Assembly (NCBI GenBank): GCA_013306675.1
Contig: JABLUY010000166.1
Location: 23,292 to 87,291, forward strand
Direction: 5' to 3'
DNA: 64,000 bases
Source: Thraustochytrium sp. TN22
Lineage: Eukaryota; Sar; Bigyra; Thraustochytrida; Thraustochytriidae
Position 1 is the stretch's first letter, and every line of letters starts with the position of its first letter. Position numbers and translations under genes: made by a program. The notes below the pieces were generated by a model. It made no database searches. It was not told where the DNA came from and saw nothing but the letters and a program-made list of their open reading frames with translations. This document shows positions 1 to 10,536 of this stretch, piece after piece.

Positions 1-761
1 CGCGCGATGGGCTAGGCGTCATGGTCTCGGTGAGCCGCGGCGAAGGCGGCGTGTTGGTGCTCTCATTGCTGGCGCGGGCCTCGAGGCGATCGGCGGGTGA
101 GACACTGGCGTCCACATCGTTCTCAATGTCGTCGTCGTCGTTGTCGCCGTCGCCGTCGTCCTCATCCTCGTCGCGGATGGCGCCCTGGACAGCCGACGGC
201 GGAAGCGGCGGCGGCGCGGCGGCACTGACGATCAAGTCGCGGTCGGGTTCTGACGCTGAGTCGCAGGTGCTGCCCAGGGAGTCGTCGTCGCCAAAGTCCG
301 TGCCGGCGCCGAGCTTCTCCAGCACATGGTAGTCACGCGGCGAGCGGCACTGCGCGTAGTCGGGGAGTGCCGAGAGGTAGGCGGCGACGTCGGCGTGGCC
401 CTCGGCGCGCGCATCGTCGAGTGGTGTGTTACCGTAGCGGTCCCGAGCGGTCGTATCGGCGCCGAAGAGGCAGAGGAGCTTCACACAGTCCAGGTGGCCC
501 TCGGATGCGGCCAGGTGCAGGCAAGTGCGCAGGTCGTAGTCGGGCAGATTGACGTCGACGCCGCGCGCCACGACGCGACGAAGGTGCGCGGCGTCACCGC
601 GCGCCACGCAGTAGAAGAGCTCGTCGTTGATGATCTCGGCCCCGCGCGCAAGACTGGCGGACTGCGCCGCATCCGGCTGAACGGCACGTAGCGCCTGCGA
701 GGACATGCTTACGCGCAGGCGCGACGACGACGATGAGGTCGGCTGCTGTTGCTGCTGTTGC

Positions 762-792
<31 letters not shown>

Positions 793-2527
793 GCTGCTGC
801 TGCTGCTGTCTGGGTCTCGGCTGCGCCAGGAAGCGCGGCGAGAGGCGCGGCGAGAGGCTCGGCGGGGGCGGCACCGCGTAATGGCCGTTCCCGTTCTCCG
901 GCGACGGCAAGGCGAAAATGCCGGCGCCCTCATCGTAGGAGTCGACGCGCGGCAGGTCTGGAATACCAGGCGCTAGAAACTCGCCCTGATCGCTGTACTT
1001 GTCCTCTGCATCGGTCTCGGGCGGGGCGGCGCTATCCTCGTCCTCGTCCTCGTCGTCCTCGTCCTCTTCGTCCTCTTCGTCCTCCTCACTCAGGCTCTCC
1101 TCGAGGCTGCTGCGGCGGCGCTGGCGCTGGAGGTCGCGACGCTCCTGCTCGGCGCGGCGGCGGGTGGCGGCCTCGGCGGCCTTTGCAGCGTCCGCGTCCG
1201 CCTCACACGCGGTCTTGCCCTTGGCGGTGCCGGCCTCGAGGACCGCGTCGCCGAGCGAGTCGCGTGACTCGGGCGGGCCGCGAAAGATCTCGCGGTACAC
1301 GTGGGCGTCCTGCACGACGAAGGAGTCGAAGGTGTGGAGACGGAACTGGTTGACGAACTGCTCCGCGAAGGCCAGGCCGTACTTGCTGATCTCGGCTTCG
1401 GGCTCGAGGCGCGGCGAGTAGGTGCAAAAGCCGCCGAGGTTGGGGATGACGACCATGGTGAAGCCCGAGACGGAGCTCTTGCACGGGTAGCCGATGGTGA
1501 ACTGGAGGGAGCCGCTGTACGGCCCCATGCCGCAGGAAGACATCATGCTGAGGCACATTTGCACGTGCTCCGCGGAGAAGACGCGCGTGTTGGTGGTGGG
1601 GCAGACGCCGCCGCCAGCGAGCGTGGCCGCGAAGACGGCGAGCTGCTGCGTGCTGGCCTCGATGCAGCAGTTCATAAAGTAAAAGTCCATGGTGTCCTCG
1701 AGGCTGGCCGAGGCCTCGCGCGGGAAGCTGTTGTGGTCCTTGAGCATGTAGGCCAGGCAGTAGGCGTGATTGGCGTGGCGGCGCTGCGAGAGGTAGTGCG
1801 AATTGGCAAAGGACGCCTCTGCGTGGCCCGTGGCGCGCTTCCAGATGGAGCGCACGTAGTTGAAGCGGTCTGCCAGGCGGTCCGAGGTCTTGATGAGCGC
1901 CGCCAGCATGATGAGGCCCGAGTCGACGAACGGGTTGAACGGCAGGTTGGCGCTGTCCAGCGAGAGGTCGCGCACGCTGCGGCCGGAGGGCTCGCGGCCG
2001 ATGTAGCTGTGCACGCGCTCGACGCCGTTGAGCTCGAGCGCCGTACAGTACAAGAGCGGCGCGCACATCTCCGTGACGGTGAAGCGCGCCTCGTAGTCGC
2101 CGCGATTCCACTGCTGGCCGTGCATGCTGCAGAAGGAAGCGGCCACGCGCTCCGGGTCCTCGCGCGCCAGCTTGGGCGTGCGCGTGCTCACCTTGCCTGA
2201 GTGCCACGCCTTGCCGCGCACCGTTTGCTCGAAGCACGCGTTGAGTTGCTCTGCGGCCTGCTGGAAGTTCGGGATCACCAGGTTGCCCGTCAGCGCCGTC
2301 TCCACCAGCGCGTTGTGCTTCGCCAGCGCCATGAGCTCGCCTAGCGAGATCTCCTCCTTGCCCAGGCACGCCCTGATGGCGCTGTCGCTGCTCAGCCGCT
2401 CATCGTCGATGCTCAGCCCCGTGCGCTCCAGCAGCGCCAGCAGCTCGCGCGTCGACACTGCGCCGCGCCCGTCCTCCAGCAGCTCCGCCAGCGCCTCGGA
2501 CGCCCCGCCCAGCGACACCTGGCTCAT
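1..2527 (-). CDS. Glutaminase-family protein with C-terminal ankyrin repeats; catalytic residues lost (partial, runs off left edge)
   Basis: The frame is open from the ATG at 2527 to base 1, giving at least 842 residues with no stop seen. Residues 1-60 resemble the N-terminal EF-hand-like domain of animal kidney-type glutaminase. The glutaminase fold follows (motifs GREPSG, FNPFVDSG, AATLAGGGVCPTTN, KSSVSG). Then come an acidic/charged stretch, a Gln run, and ankyrin repeats of the glutaminase C-terminal type (DYDLRTCLHLAASEGHLD). Glutaminases hydrolyse glutamine to glutamate and ammonia using a Ser-Lys dyad (Ser286/Lys289 in human GLS). By eye, these positions are Glu153 and Ala156 here. Human Asn335, Glu381, Asn388 and Tyr466 align with Asp202, Gln248, Ala255 and Gly335. 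Family membership is firm; loss of activity is inferred. A non-catalytic scaffold role is possible. No nearer upstream in-frame ATG was found. Confidence 0.85.
738..806 (-). repeat. CAG/CAA run encoding polyglutamine
   Basis: Mixed CAG/CAA codons, read on the minus strand, encode about 20 Gln residues between the acidic linker and the ankyrin repeats of the glutaminase-family protein. The interruption pattern (CAA block inside CAG) is typical of a somewhat stabilised triplet repeat. Confidence 0.85.
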
Positions 2528-3945
2528 GGCGCTGTGCGCGGTGGCCGCGGCCGCTTGGATGGATTGTGCTTTGCTTCGACTTGATGTGAGTTATGTCATC
2601 ACGGTCTTGTCACCAACGATCTCCGCGAGTCCGAGTCCTCATCAACCAACCCTGCAGCGCCACGCGCTGCCACTGCAGTGCGTAATGAAAGGCAACGTGC
2701 AGTTGCAAGGCACGAACGACCAACCTCACTGTCACTGGCAGTGCAGAGGCTGTGGAGCAACCAAGCAAACCTCGCCTCTGACTCACTGCACAGAGACTCA
2801 CCCGAGTCACCACCGGCCAGACGGTCTGATGAGCGCCGAGTCGAAGCGGAGGAAGCCAAAAGTCGCAGGCAGATCTCACCTCGCATCGGTCCTCCTCTGA
2901 CAGGCTCACATTGGTGGAGGGGAGCGCCGGGTCCGGCCTTTTGGAGGATCTGCTGCTGAGCTGGGCGCCCTGCGAGCCACAGAATCGCTGGTGTCACAGA
3001 ATCTCTGGTATCGTCACGAGTCAGTCAGACCGCCGCGCCGTCGTGGCCATTGAGATGCGCCGCGACTCGCGACGTTGGGACAAGGGGAGTGGCGGCACGT
3101 CGGGCACGATGCAGAATCGTCTCCGGCGCACAGCACCGCGGGCGAGGCTTGGTTGTCACCAGTTTGCAAGGGCGCAACGGCGTGACGAGCGATCCGAAGG
3201 AGGAACAGTGTAGTAGACCTAGGCCTAGGCTGGAATCGCAGTAGCTTGGTGCTACAGCTTTGAGGCCAGCAAGTGAGCGGCTTTTGACCCACTGGCAGGC
3301 ACGTGCGCGCCATCTTGGTTCCTCTGTGTGCCACTGTGTGGCACGTGTCGCATCTCTCTTCACCCCCTCCGGACCGTAACCCACTGGTTCTGCACGAGTC
3401 GGAACCCACACCGGGACTCCAAGGTGTTCCATCCATGGTGCTCGCTACTCACGACGTGCGCGCATGCCATCTTGACAGGGCAGAAGCGCTCTCAAGCATC
3501 ACGATGCGAAGCCTACGGGCCTGATCAGCCTGGTGTCCGGGCCGGATGAGCCTAATTTCCGAACCACTTCGTGCCTGGCGGCACCGCTTTGCATGCGCCA
3601 CGTCATAAAATCAATTCTCCACAGCAAATTGCACGCGTGCGCTTGGCGGCTTGAGTCATGAACTCCAAGGCCGCATCAGCGGAGCGCCACCGTCGCGTAC
3701 GCCGATGACAAGGTCTCCCATCGTCGTCTCTTGAAAGAGAGCGCGCATTCGCCTCGCATGCTGCAAGTACTCTCCCGAAAGAAAACAAGGTCTTCCGAAT
3801 GAGCCAAGGCTCCTGCATCATCCGATTGGCCCATGCTCATGCGCTTGATTGGTTGCTCCGCTTGACTCGGATTTCTAAGTGTGATTACGTACAAGACCGA
3901 GGTCCAGAACGGGCCGCGCGCGGCGTCTTCTGTGTCGTGCGGCTC
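2528..3945. other. Intergenic region, no supported gene
   Basis: Upstream of the glutaminase-family gene and downstream of the next minus-strand gene. Only short overlapping frames without recognisable domains are present. It is less GC-biased than the genes. It contains the palindrome TAGGCCTAGG near 3220 and the motif CACTGGCAGTG at 2733. Confidence 0.6.
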
Positions 3946-4623
3946 TCATGGTCGCATGGGCTCCTGTGCGCACGCCTCGACGAAGACCCAATCCGTGGAT
4001 GGGCCCTCCTTGCGCGTCCAGGCGTAGGTGGTTGTGCCAGAGTCGAGGTCATGGGTGAGCGTGAGGCGCACGCGGAAGCGCTCACGCGGCATTTCTTCAT
4101 TGGCCGGGAAGTCGACGACGCGAAAGGGCTTGGTGATGGAGATGCTCTGCACGGTGCGCGGTGGCTTGTCGGTGAAGTGGATGTCCGTGCGCTGGCGGCC
4201 GCCGTCAAGGAAGTGCGCCTCGTGGTCGTCGCCCTGGATCCAGCGGCGTTGGCCCATGGCGAACCAGCCCACGAGCTCGGACTGGGAGCAGAGGCGCAGT
4301 ACGCGCGCGGCGCGGCGGCGGCTCGGGTTGCGCGCCAGCAGGCGCTGCCAGAGCTCCATGAAGAGCAGCGTGGGGTGGCCCGCCCAGGGCTCGTCGTCCA
4401 CGACCATGTCCATGCGCGGCACATCCAGCACGAACTGCCTGTACACGCTCTCCACGGACACCTCTCGGTCTCGGTTTCGCTCTCGCTCCAGCTTGAGTCT
4501 TCGCGCGGCCTCTGGGTCCTGCGCGGCCAGCGCCTGCAGCCCGAGCTCCTCGCCGGGCGCCTCCACATTTTCCCAGCTCGACACGCCCTCCACCGCCTCC
4601 CAGTCCGCGTCGCCGTCGTCCAT
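3946..4623 (-). CDS. Hypothetical protein, 225 aa
   Basis: Not recognised. I chose the ATG at 4623 because the acidic N-terminus it gives (MDDGDADWEAVE) looks like a genuine protein start; the frame stays open upstream through GC-repeat sequence that reads as Ala/Arg-rich noise. Residues 1-45 are acidic, a short Arg/Glu-rich helix follows (about 45-55), and residues 60-225 look globular with many Trp, Phe and Asp/Arg residues. There is no signal peptide or membrane segment. Codon use matches the neighbours. Its GC-rich leader is shared head-to-head with the acyl-CoA dehydrogenase gene. Confidence 0.65.
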   Translation of the reverse strand: MDDGDADWEAVEGVSSWENVEAPGEELGLQALAAQDPEAARRLKLERERNRDREVSVESVYRQFVLDVPRMDMVVDDEPWAGHPTLLFMELWQRLLARNPSRRRAARVLRLCSQSELVGWFAMGQRRWIQGDDHEAHFLDGGRQRTDIHFTDKPPRTVQSISITKPFRVVDFPANEEMPRERFRVRLTLTHDLDSGTTTYAWTRKEGPSTDWVFVEACAQEPMRP

Positions 4624-5835
4624 GCTGCCCGAGGCCCTCTCCAGCTCCAGCCCCAGCTCCAGCAGCAAGCCTGGCCACCTACCTACCTCCCTTTCCAGTG
4701 CGCGCGAGTCCCAGCTGCACCCGCCGCACGCGCGGGCTTGTCTGTCTGCGCCGCTTCGCTCGGCCGCCGGCGCCGCGCCGTGCGTCCTTCGCCTTCGGCC
4801 GCGGGCTGCGCTCCGCTCCTCGCCTCGCGTCGCCCGCGCGCGCGCCAACGTGCCCTGGGCTCGCCCGCCGGGGCCCTGCCTGCCTCCTGCCTGCCTGCCT
4901 GCCTGCCCGCCGCCCTGGCGCCGCGGATGTTTCCTCGTCCGCCCCGCGCCGCGCGCCGCCCGCCGCCGCCGCGCCGCGCCGCGCCGCCGCGCCCGAGGCG
5001 GCCCGCGCTCCGCCGCCGCCGCCGCGCCTCGGTTCTGCGGCTGGCCGCGATGACGAGGCGCAGCGCGCGGCGGCGGGCGGCGGCGGCGGCGGCGGCGGCG
5101 GCGTCATCGCTTGCACGCCCTCACCGGCGCCGCTGAGGCCGTCACTGGCCAGCGGCGTCACTGCGGTGGCCACGCCCCGGGCCCTCGGTGTGCGCTGCGC
5201 ACACGCGGCGCACACGCGGTGCACACGGGCGCACACGCGGCCCCGGCGCTCGCGCCCCCCTCGCGCGGACCCGGCGAAAGCGGTGACGAGGCGGCGGAAA
5301 ACTCGGCGCCCGAGGCCGCTGCCTGCGTCTGCTCGAGCGGGCGCGGGCCGGCCGGGCGCGGGCGGCGCGGCGGGCGGCGCCTCGCGGCGCCTCGGCTCGG
5401 CTCGGCGCGCGGCGCCTCGGCCGCGCGGCGCGGCGCGGCCGGCGCGCGGCGCGGCGCGGAGGGGCGGCGCGGCGCGGCGCGGCGCGGCGCGCAAACCGAG
5501 GGCGCGACACGAAGCGCGGGATTACAGCCTTAGGCGGCGGCGGGCGCGGGAGGCGCGCGCCGCCTAGCGCAAGGCGCTTACACCTACCGGCAAGGCCTGC
5601 TCGGGCTTTGCGGGCGAGGCCGCTTGTGCATCAAGATCGCACGAGCGGCGGCAGGGCGCCGCGGCAGACAGGAAATCGGGGCCGCGCCGCGCTCGCTGCG
5701 AGTCGTGCCGCGCCGCGTCTCGCTCGCGCTCGCGCCTGGCCCGCGCCGCAGAGCTCGCTCGTTCTCTCGCTCGCCCCCGCCCGCTGCTCGCGCGCGCGGC
5801 TGGGACGCTCGTGGTGGGCCAGGCAGGCAGGCAGG
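4624..5835. promoter_or_regulatory. GC-extreme island between two divergent genes
   Basis: The 1.2 kb between the divergent starts at 4623 (minus) and 5836 (plus) is almost pure G/C over long stretches, with CTGC tetranucleotides (4875-4907), GGC runs (5070-5100) and CGGCG/GCGCGG repeats (5430-5495). All six frames are open here by composition alone, so the long Arg/Ala/Pro-rich frames are not evidence of genes. It is probably a bidirectional promoter island; no TATA-like element was identified. Confidence 0.5.
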
Positions 5836-6999
5836 ATGCTGGGCACGCAGGCCGTGAAGCGCGCCGCCGGGCGGCTCGCGGGCGCGCAGGTGCGCGCGCT
5901 GTCGGGCGGGTCCCTGGGCGGGCCGACGCTGTCGCTGACGGATGACCAGAAGGCGTACCAGGAGCTGGCGCGCAAGTTCGCCAAGGAGGAGATCGCGCCG
6001 GCGGCCGCGGAGCTGGACCGCACCATGGAGTATCCGATGGAGATCTTCAAGAAGGCGCACGAGCTGGGCCTGGTGAACACGCACGTGGACGCCGAGTACG
6101 GCGGCATGGGCCTGGGCTGCCTGGACAACTGCATCATCCAGGAGGAGCTGGCCTGGGGCTGCACCGGCGTCATGACGGCCATCGAGGCGAACTCGCTGGC
6201 GTCCATGCCGCTCATCGTGGCCGGCAACGACGAGCAGAAGCGCGAGTACCTCGGCCGCCTCACGGCCGAGCCGCTGCAGGCCTCGTACGGCGTCACGGAG
6301 CCGGGCGCCGGCAGCGATGTGGCCGGCATCAAGACCACGGCCGTCAAGAAGGGCGACAAGTACATCATCAACGGCCAGAAGATGTGGATCACCAACGGCG
6401 GCCACGCCAACTGGTTCTTCGTGCTGGCCAAGACCGACCCGGACGCCGGCCCCAAGGGCATGACCGGCTTCATCGTCGACGGCGACTCCCCGGGCATCAC
6501 GCGCGGCCGCAAGGAGATCAACATGGGCCAGCGCTGCTCCGACACGCGCGCCATCACCTTCGAGGACGTCGAGGTGCCGGCCAAGAACGTGCTCGGCGCC
6601 GAGGGCCAGGGCTTCCGCATCGCCATGCAGGCCTTTGACCACACGCGCCCGCCCGTCGCCATCGGCGCCGTCGGCCTCGCGCGCCGCGCCATGGAGGAGG
6701 CCATCGCCTACTCGCAGGAGCGCACCACCTTTGGCAAGCCCATCGCCACGCACCAGGCCGTCGCCTTTATGATCGCCGAGATGGCCATGAACATCGAGGC
6801 CGCCCGCCTGCTCACCTACAAGTCCGCCATCGTCATGGACGAGGGCAAGCAGCGCAACACCATGTTCGCCTCCATGGCCAAGGCCTTTGCCTCCGAGGTT
6901 GCCAACAAGACCGCCGCTGACGCCGTCCAGATCTTTGGCGGCAACGGCTTCAACACCGAGTATCCCGTCGAGAAGCTCATGCGCGACGCCAAGATTTAC

Positions 7000-7031
<32 letters not shown>

Positions 7032-7083
7032 TGTCATTGTCGCCCGTGAGCTCTTCTCCGACCCCACTAAGCTGCAGCCGTAA
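5836..7083 (+). CDS. ACADM: Medium-chain-type acyl-CoA dehydrogenase, mitochondrial
   Basis: 415 aa, close to the roughly 420 of mammalian MCAD. It catalyses the first, FAD-dependent step of mitochondrial fatty-acid beta-oxidation (acyl-CoA to trans-2-enoyl-CoA), passing electrons to ETF. The start at 5836 gives a basic, Ser/Ala-rich N-terminus ([16 protein letters not shown]) typical of a matrix-targeting sequence. Family motifs are intact: [19 protein letters not shown], the [21 protein letters not shown] block, and YEGTSQIQR with the catalytic base at Glu392. Upstream in-frame translation is a compositional artefact of the GC island. Chain-length preference (medium versus short) cannot be fixed from sequence alone, but the overall match is best to MCAD. 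Confidence 0.93.
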
Positions 7084-7122
7084 GAAGAAACACCATGAGT
7101 TCGACAAAAAGCGTGCTAGCTA

Positions 7123-7150
7123 GATTTGCGCGCATGCGCGCATGCAAATC
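7123..7150. terminator. 28-base near-palindrome just after ACADM stop
   Basis: Seven-base arms GATTTGC (7123-7129) and GCAAATC (7144-7150) enclose an alternating purine-pyrimidine core (GCGCATGCGCGCAT). It begins 40 bases after the stop codon and directly follows GCTAGCTAG. It could form a hairpin in the 3' UTR or a cruciform; a role in 3'-end formation is only a guess. Confidence 0.3.
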
Positions 7151-8229
7151 AATGCGACAAGGACATTAGATACTGAACCCAGAAGGCCTGTGCCTTGGCC
7201 CTCGCCGTTGACGCTGACGCTAACGGAACGTAAGAAACCTTCTCTCCCTTCTCTCATCAGGCTTTTCGGGCGGCTTGGCCATGGCAGTGACGTCGCACGC
7301 GTTTCTCACGCCCGTTGATCGCATTGAGAGTCATTGGTTCGTTTTTTTTACATGGCTGGAGCAAGCCCCGGCTCCACATTGTGCTCGCGCGTTCGCGAGG
7401 CCCTGGCGCCAGTAGACTCGCCAGCAAGGCGCGCACAACGCCGCTGGCTGGTCCGGTGGCAGCCGTGAACAAGCGCCGGGCTTCCTCTCTCGTGAAACCG
7501 TCAAAAGGCACCAGTGTGTCCGCGTCCGGCAGACTCGAGGCACCCGCAGCGCTGAAGGCCGTCAGCCTGAAGCTGCGAGCCATCTCGCTGTCAAGGCACG
7601 TGGCGTCCTCTGTGTGAGGTGAGAACCCCTTGTTGCCGGTCGGTGGCTGCCCGTGGGTGGCTGGAGGGAGGCTCAGAACTGCTCAGGCATGCTTTTAGGA
7701 AACGCCCAGGTCTCTTGCTCAAAGTCTCAAGCCCAGCCAGAGCGTTTTTAGAAGACCACTCGTCACGGACCAGCCTCGACTGAGCATTGGTGGGGCACCC
7801 GAAACGGTCTCGCAGCCACCACGCTGGCAGCTGGCACTGCACGAGCGGCTCGCTCAGATCACAGTAGTCACAGCTGCCAGTGCCAGCCAAGCTTACGTGG
7901 CCGCCGCTGAGCGCGTTGAGAGCTTCGCTTCCGAATTTTGGGAAAATCACGGAGCGCGAGAGGAGCAAGCAGGTCAGCTAAGCAGCCGGCCCAAGGCCTC
8001 ATCCTCGGCCCGTGCTCGGCCTCCATGTCCACGATTTGGCCCGGCGCCTAGCCGCTAATGACACGAAACGAAACGCGAGCTCAACGGCACCTTTCGCTAA
8101 TCTCGGCTCAGCTGGCACTGCTGCACCGCACAAGCAAGCCATCGACGCGCTCGATGGGCTCGCGTTGCGAGGCACGACCGCGCTGCGCGCCTCGCGGCTG
8201 ACCGAGCCTGAGCAGCACTGCAGCGGCCG

Positions 8230-8339
8230 CAAGCAAGCAAGCAAGCAAGCAAGCTGGCCGCCCGGCCGCGTAGCCGCTGCGAGACCAGGATCACGGGCGC
8301 GCGCTAACAACAGTCAGCCAGCCAGCCAGCCAGCCAGCT
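8230..8339. repeat. Two tetranucleotide microsatellites (CAAG and AGCC)
   Basis: Six CAAG units at 8230-8254 and about seven AGCC units at 8311-8339, separated by roughly 55 bases of unique sequence, in the intergenic region downstream of ACADM. Confidence 0.85.
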
Positions 8340-9358
8340 AGCATGGGGAGAATCCGAACCTCACAGTCGATGTCAGCGAGCGAGCGATGTCAGCTCGCTC
8401 TCAGCTCGCTCATCGCCCATCGCTCATTGTAAAAAATACATCCATAAAATACCAGCCAACGTGGAGCCACCATCAGGGCGGCACGGCGGCTCGTGCTCGT
8501 TGGATCGAGCTGCAGCGCTGCGCGCGCCAGGGGCGAGAAACGCCTGGCTGGCTGACACGAGGCCGGGAGCGTGGTCCCGTGCGCGCGTGCCTGCAGCGTG
8601 CGAGGGATCGAGCACGCGGCTCGGCTCCCGCACGCACTAGGCGTTGAGTGGGGCGGGGCACTGCGTGCTCCCGGATGTTCGTGATCACCAGCGAGCGAGC
8701 ATGTGCAAGTCAAAGGAATCACACGTGGAAGCAGAGGCAAGCTCACGCTCGCAGAAAACCAGCCAGCCAGCTGGCCGGGCCACCTTGCCACTCTTGTGGG
8801 TAAGAAGTAACTTATCGCTCGCTCGCTCGCTCGTGATCGCTCGCACGAAACGAAACGTCGCAGCCGCGTCACCGCGGTCTAGCCCGGCCATCGGCCACAT
8901 GACCAGTAGCCCGGCGCGCTCCAGCCATCGACGTTCCCGCGCGCCGGTCTCTCTCCGCTCGCCGACCTCGAGCCAGACAGAGGCGGCCACGCGGCCGGCC
9001 ATGCGGCCGGCCGGCGAGCCGAACGTGGCTCCGGCTCGGCTCCGTGCCGCCCGCGCCGCCAGCGAGAGAGGTTCCTCGACGCTCGCTCGAGTCTCGACTT
9101 GAGCGCCAGCCAGAAAAGGCCCGCTGAGTCCGAGTCCGGACTTGCGCAAGTGGCACAAGTGGCAGTTTCCCGCGGGACGCCGGCGCGCCGTCCCGCGCGT
9201 GCGCCGAGCGCGAGCGCGCATCCGAGACGCCGCGCCGAGCGCCCGCCGAGCATGCAAACCCGAAACAACCGAGCTCGCGAGACCAGAGCGAGAGCGTGAG
9301 CGCACCCGCGGCAACCTCGCTTCGCCTCGCGTGCACTCTCCGCCCCCTCGAGGCGTAC

Positions 9359-9411
9359 CAGCAGCAGCAGCAGCAGCAGCAGCGGCAGCAGCAGCAGCCG
9401 CAGCAGCAGCG
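9359..9411 (+). repeat. CAG repeat in the 5' leader of the secreted 12-Cys protein
   Basis: An interrupted CAG run (interruptions CGG and CCG) ends about 34 bases upstream of the ATG at 9445. It lies in the presumed 5' UTR, although it is in an open frame with the gene. Confidence 0.8.
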
Positions 9412-9444
9412 CGTGTGCACGGGATCGACATCGAAAACAACACC

Positions 9445-10536
9445 ATGGCCAGCTTCTCCGCGCTCAAGGCTGTGGCCGTGCTGGCCGTGGCCGCCGCCGT
9501 GGCGCAGCCGGCCGAGGCGGACTTCGCCACGGCGTGGAAGACGAACGGCGTGCTCGTGCAGATGCTCGACAGCAGCGTTGTGGACGCCTTGGTGAACTCG
9601 TCCGCAACCACGGACGAGATCAACTTCGAGGCCCTCACCACGTGCGGCCCCATGTGCTCCGCCTGGACCTACTCCACCAAGGGCCTGCCGCTGCCCCTGC
9701 AGGGCTCCAAGATCGGCTTCGCCGTGCGCCGCACCTCCGCCTTCGTGCGCTCCTACGGCCAGGTCATGGCGCCGGCCTACTTCGCGCCGGAGAACCGCCA
9801 GTTCTGCGCCGAGCCCAGCTCCTCGTACGGCCCCTCCCTCTACGAGCTCCCGGCCAACTACACCCCGACCGACGTCGAGACGGCAGGCTGCGGCTCCGAC
9901 AGCACCTGCAAGATGGTGGCGGCCGGCGGCGGCATCGACTACACCCTCTTCCTCGACGACGACTTCGCCAACGAGACCTGCTCCTTCGACGCGATCGACT
10001 CCGGCGACTGCGGTCTCTGCAAGGAGACCTACACCTGCGAGGAGTTCTTCGACAACCAGTTCTCCGGCGAGGACATTGTCGACAGCTTCGTTGCGCCTTG
10101 GTTCGAGAACGAGAACATCACTGTCGAGGAGCGCGACATGAGCATCGCTTCCACCATGTGCCTGCTCAAGGCTGGCGAGAACCGCGACTGGGTCCGCATG
10201 GACGACGCCTCCGCCGCCGTTCTCGAGATGCTCGTCAGTGCCAACATGACGGACGACGCTTACACCGTGCCGCAGGTCACCACCTACGTGCCCATCGACC
10301 AGGACGAGCTCTCCGTCGCCAACGCGGCGCTTAACAACGCCGCCCTCGCTGTCATCTACCGCTCGCCCGACGGCACGCTCGACGCCGACTACGACCTCGC
10401 TTACGAGCTCGTGCAGCTTTACAACGACTCGCGCTCCATCCGCAAGTCCATCGACCTCTACGTCTGCACCGGCACCTGGGACCTCAGCTCGGACCTCTCC
10501 GACAAGATGCCCGCCGGCTGCACCAAGGCTCTCTGA
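9445..10536 (+). CDS. Secreted cysteine-rich protein, 363 aa, unknown family
   Basis: The start at 9445 sits in a strong context (CACCATGG) and opens with a classic signal peptide: short N-region, hydrophobic core at about residues 7-20, likely cleavage near Ala-Glu-Ala25. The mature part is acidic with 12 cysteines (67, 71, 121, 149, 155, 179, 189, 192, 198, 239, 341, 359), suggesting six disulfides. Several N-glycosylation sequons are present (Asn51, 138, 176, 224, 267, 327). There is no C-terminal membrane or GPI signal, so it should be soluble in the secretory lumen or outside the cell. The cysteine spacing does not match the eight-cysteine module of the genes at 35.4-37.6 kb. The function is unknown. 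Confidence 0.8.
   Translation: MASFSALKAVAVLAVAAAVAQPAEADFATAWKTNGVLVQMLDSSVVDALVNSSATTDEINFEALTTCGPMCSAWTYSTKGLPLPLQGSKIGFAVRRTSAFVRSYGQVMAPAYFAPENRQFCAEPSSSYGPSLYELPANYTPTDVETAGCGSDSTCKMVAAGGGIDYTLFLDDDFANETCSFDAIDSGDCGLCKETYTCEEFFDNQFSGEDIVDSFVAPWFENENITVEERDMSIASTMCLLKAGENRDWVRMDDASAAVLEMLVSANMTDDAYTVPQVTTYVPIDQDELSVANAALNNAALAVIYRSPDGTLDADYDLAYELVQLYNDSRSIRKSIDLYVCTGTWDLSSDLSDKMPAGCTKAL

Larger units (their letters stand above)
7084..9444. other. Intergenic region with tetranucleotide repeats, no supported gene
   Basis: 2.36 kb between the ACADM stop and the next plus-strand start. It contains CAAG repeats (8230-8254), AGCC repeats (8311-8339) and scattered GAGC/GCTC runs around 8370-8400 and 8815-8835. 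Short minus-strand frames (7257-7583, 7591-7968) lack recognisable domains. Confidence 0.6.

Noticed and set aside
4679-5567. Long Arg/Ala/Pro-rich reading frames on both strands
   Set aside because: They arise because a G/C-only sequence rarely contains stops; no domain, and all frames are open at once.
5584-7107. Antisense frames of about 500 and 357 residues opposite ACADM
   Set aside because: The plus strand encodes a complete acyl-CoA dehydrogenase; the antisense products are composition shadows.
7257-7968. Two short minus-strand frames after ACADM
   Set aside because: Codon use is passable, but there is no domain, signal or partner exon, and each ends in low-information sequence.
8341-8430. 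tRNA-like GGTTCGGATTC box on the minus strand
   Set aside because: No A box, T-stem pairing fails, and the acceptor stem does not match.
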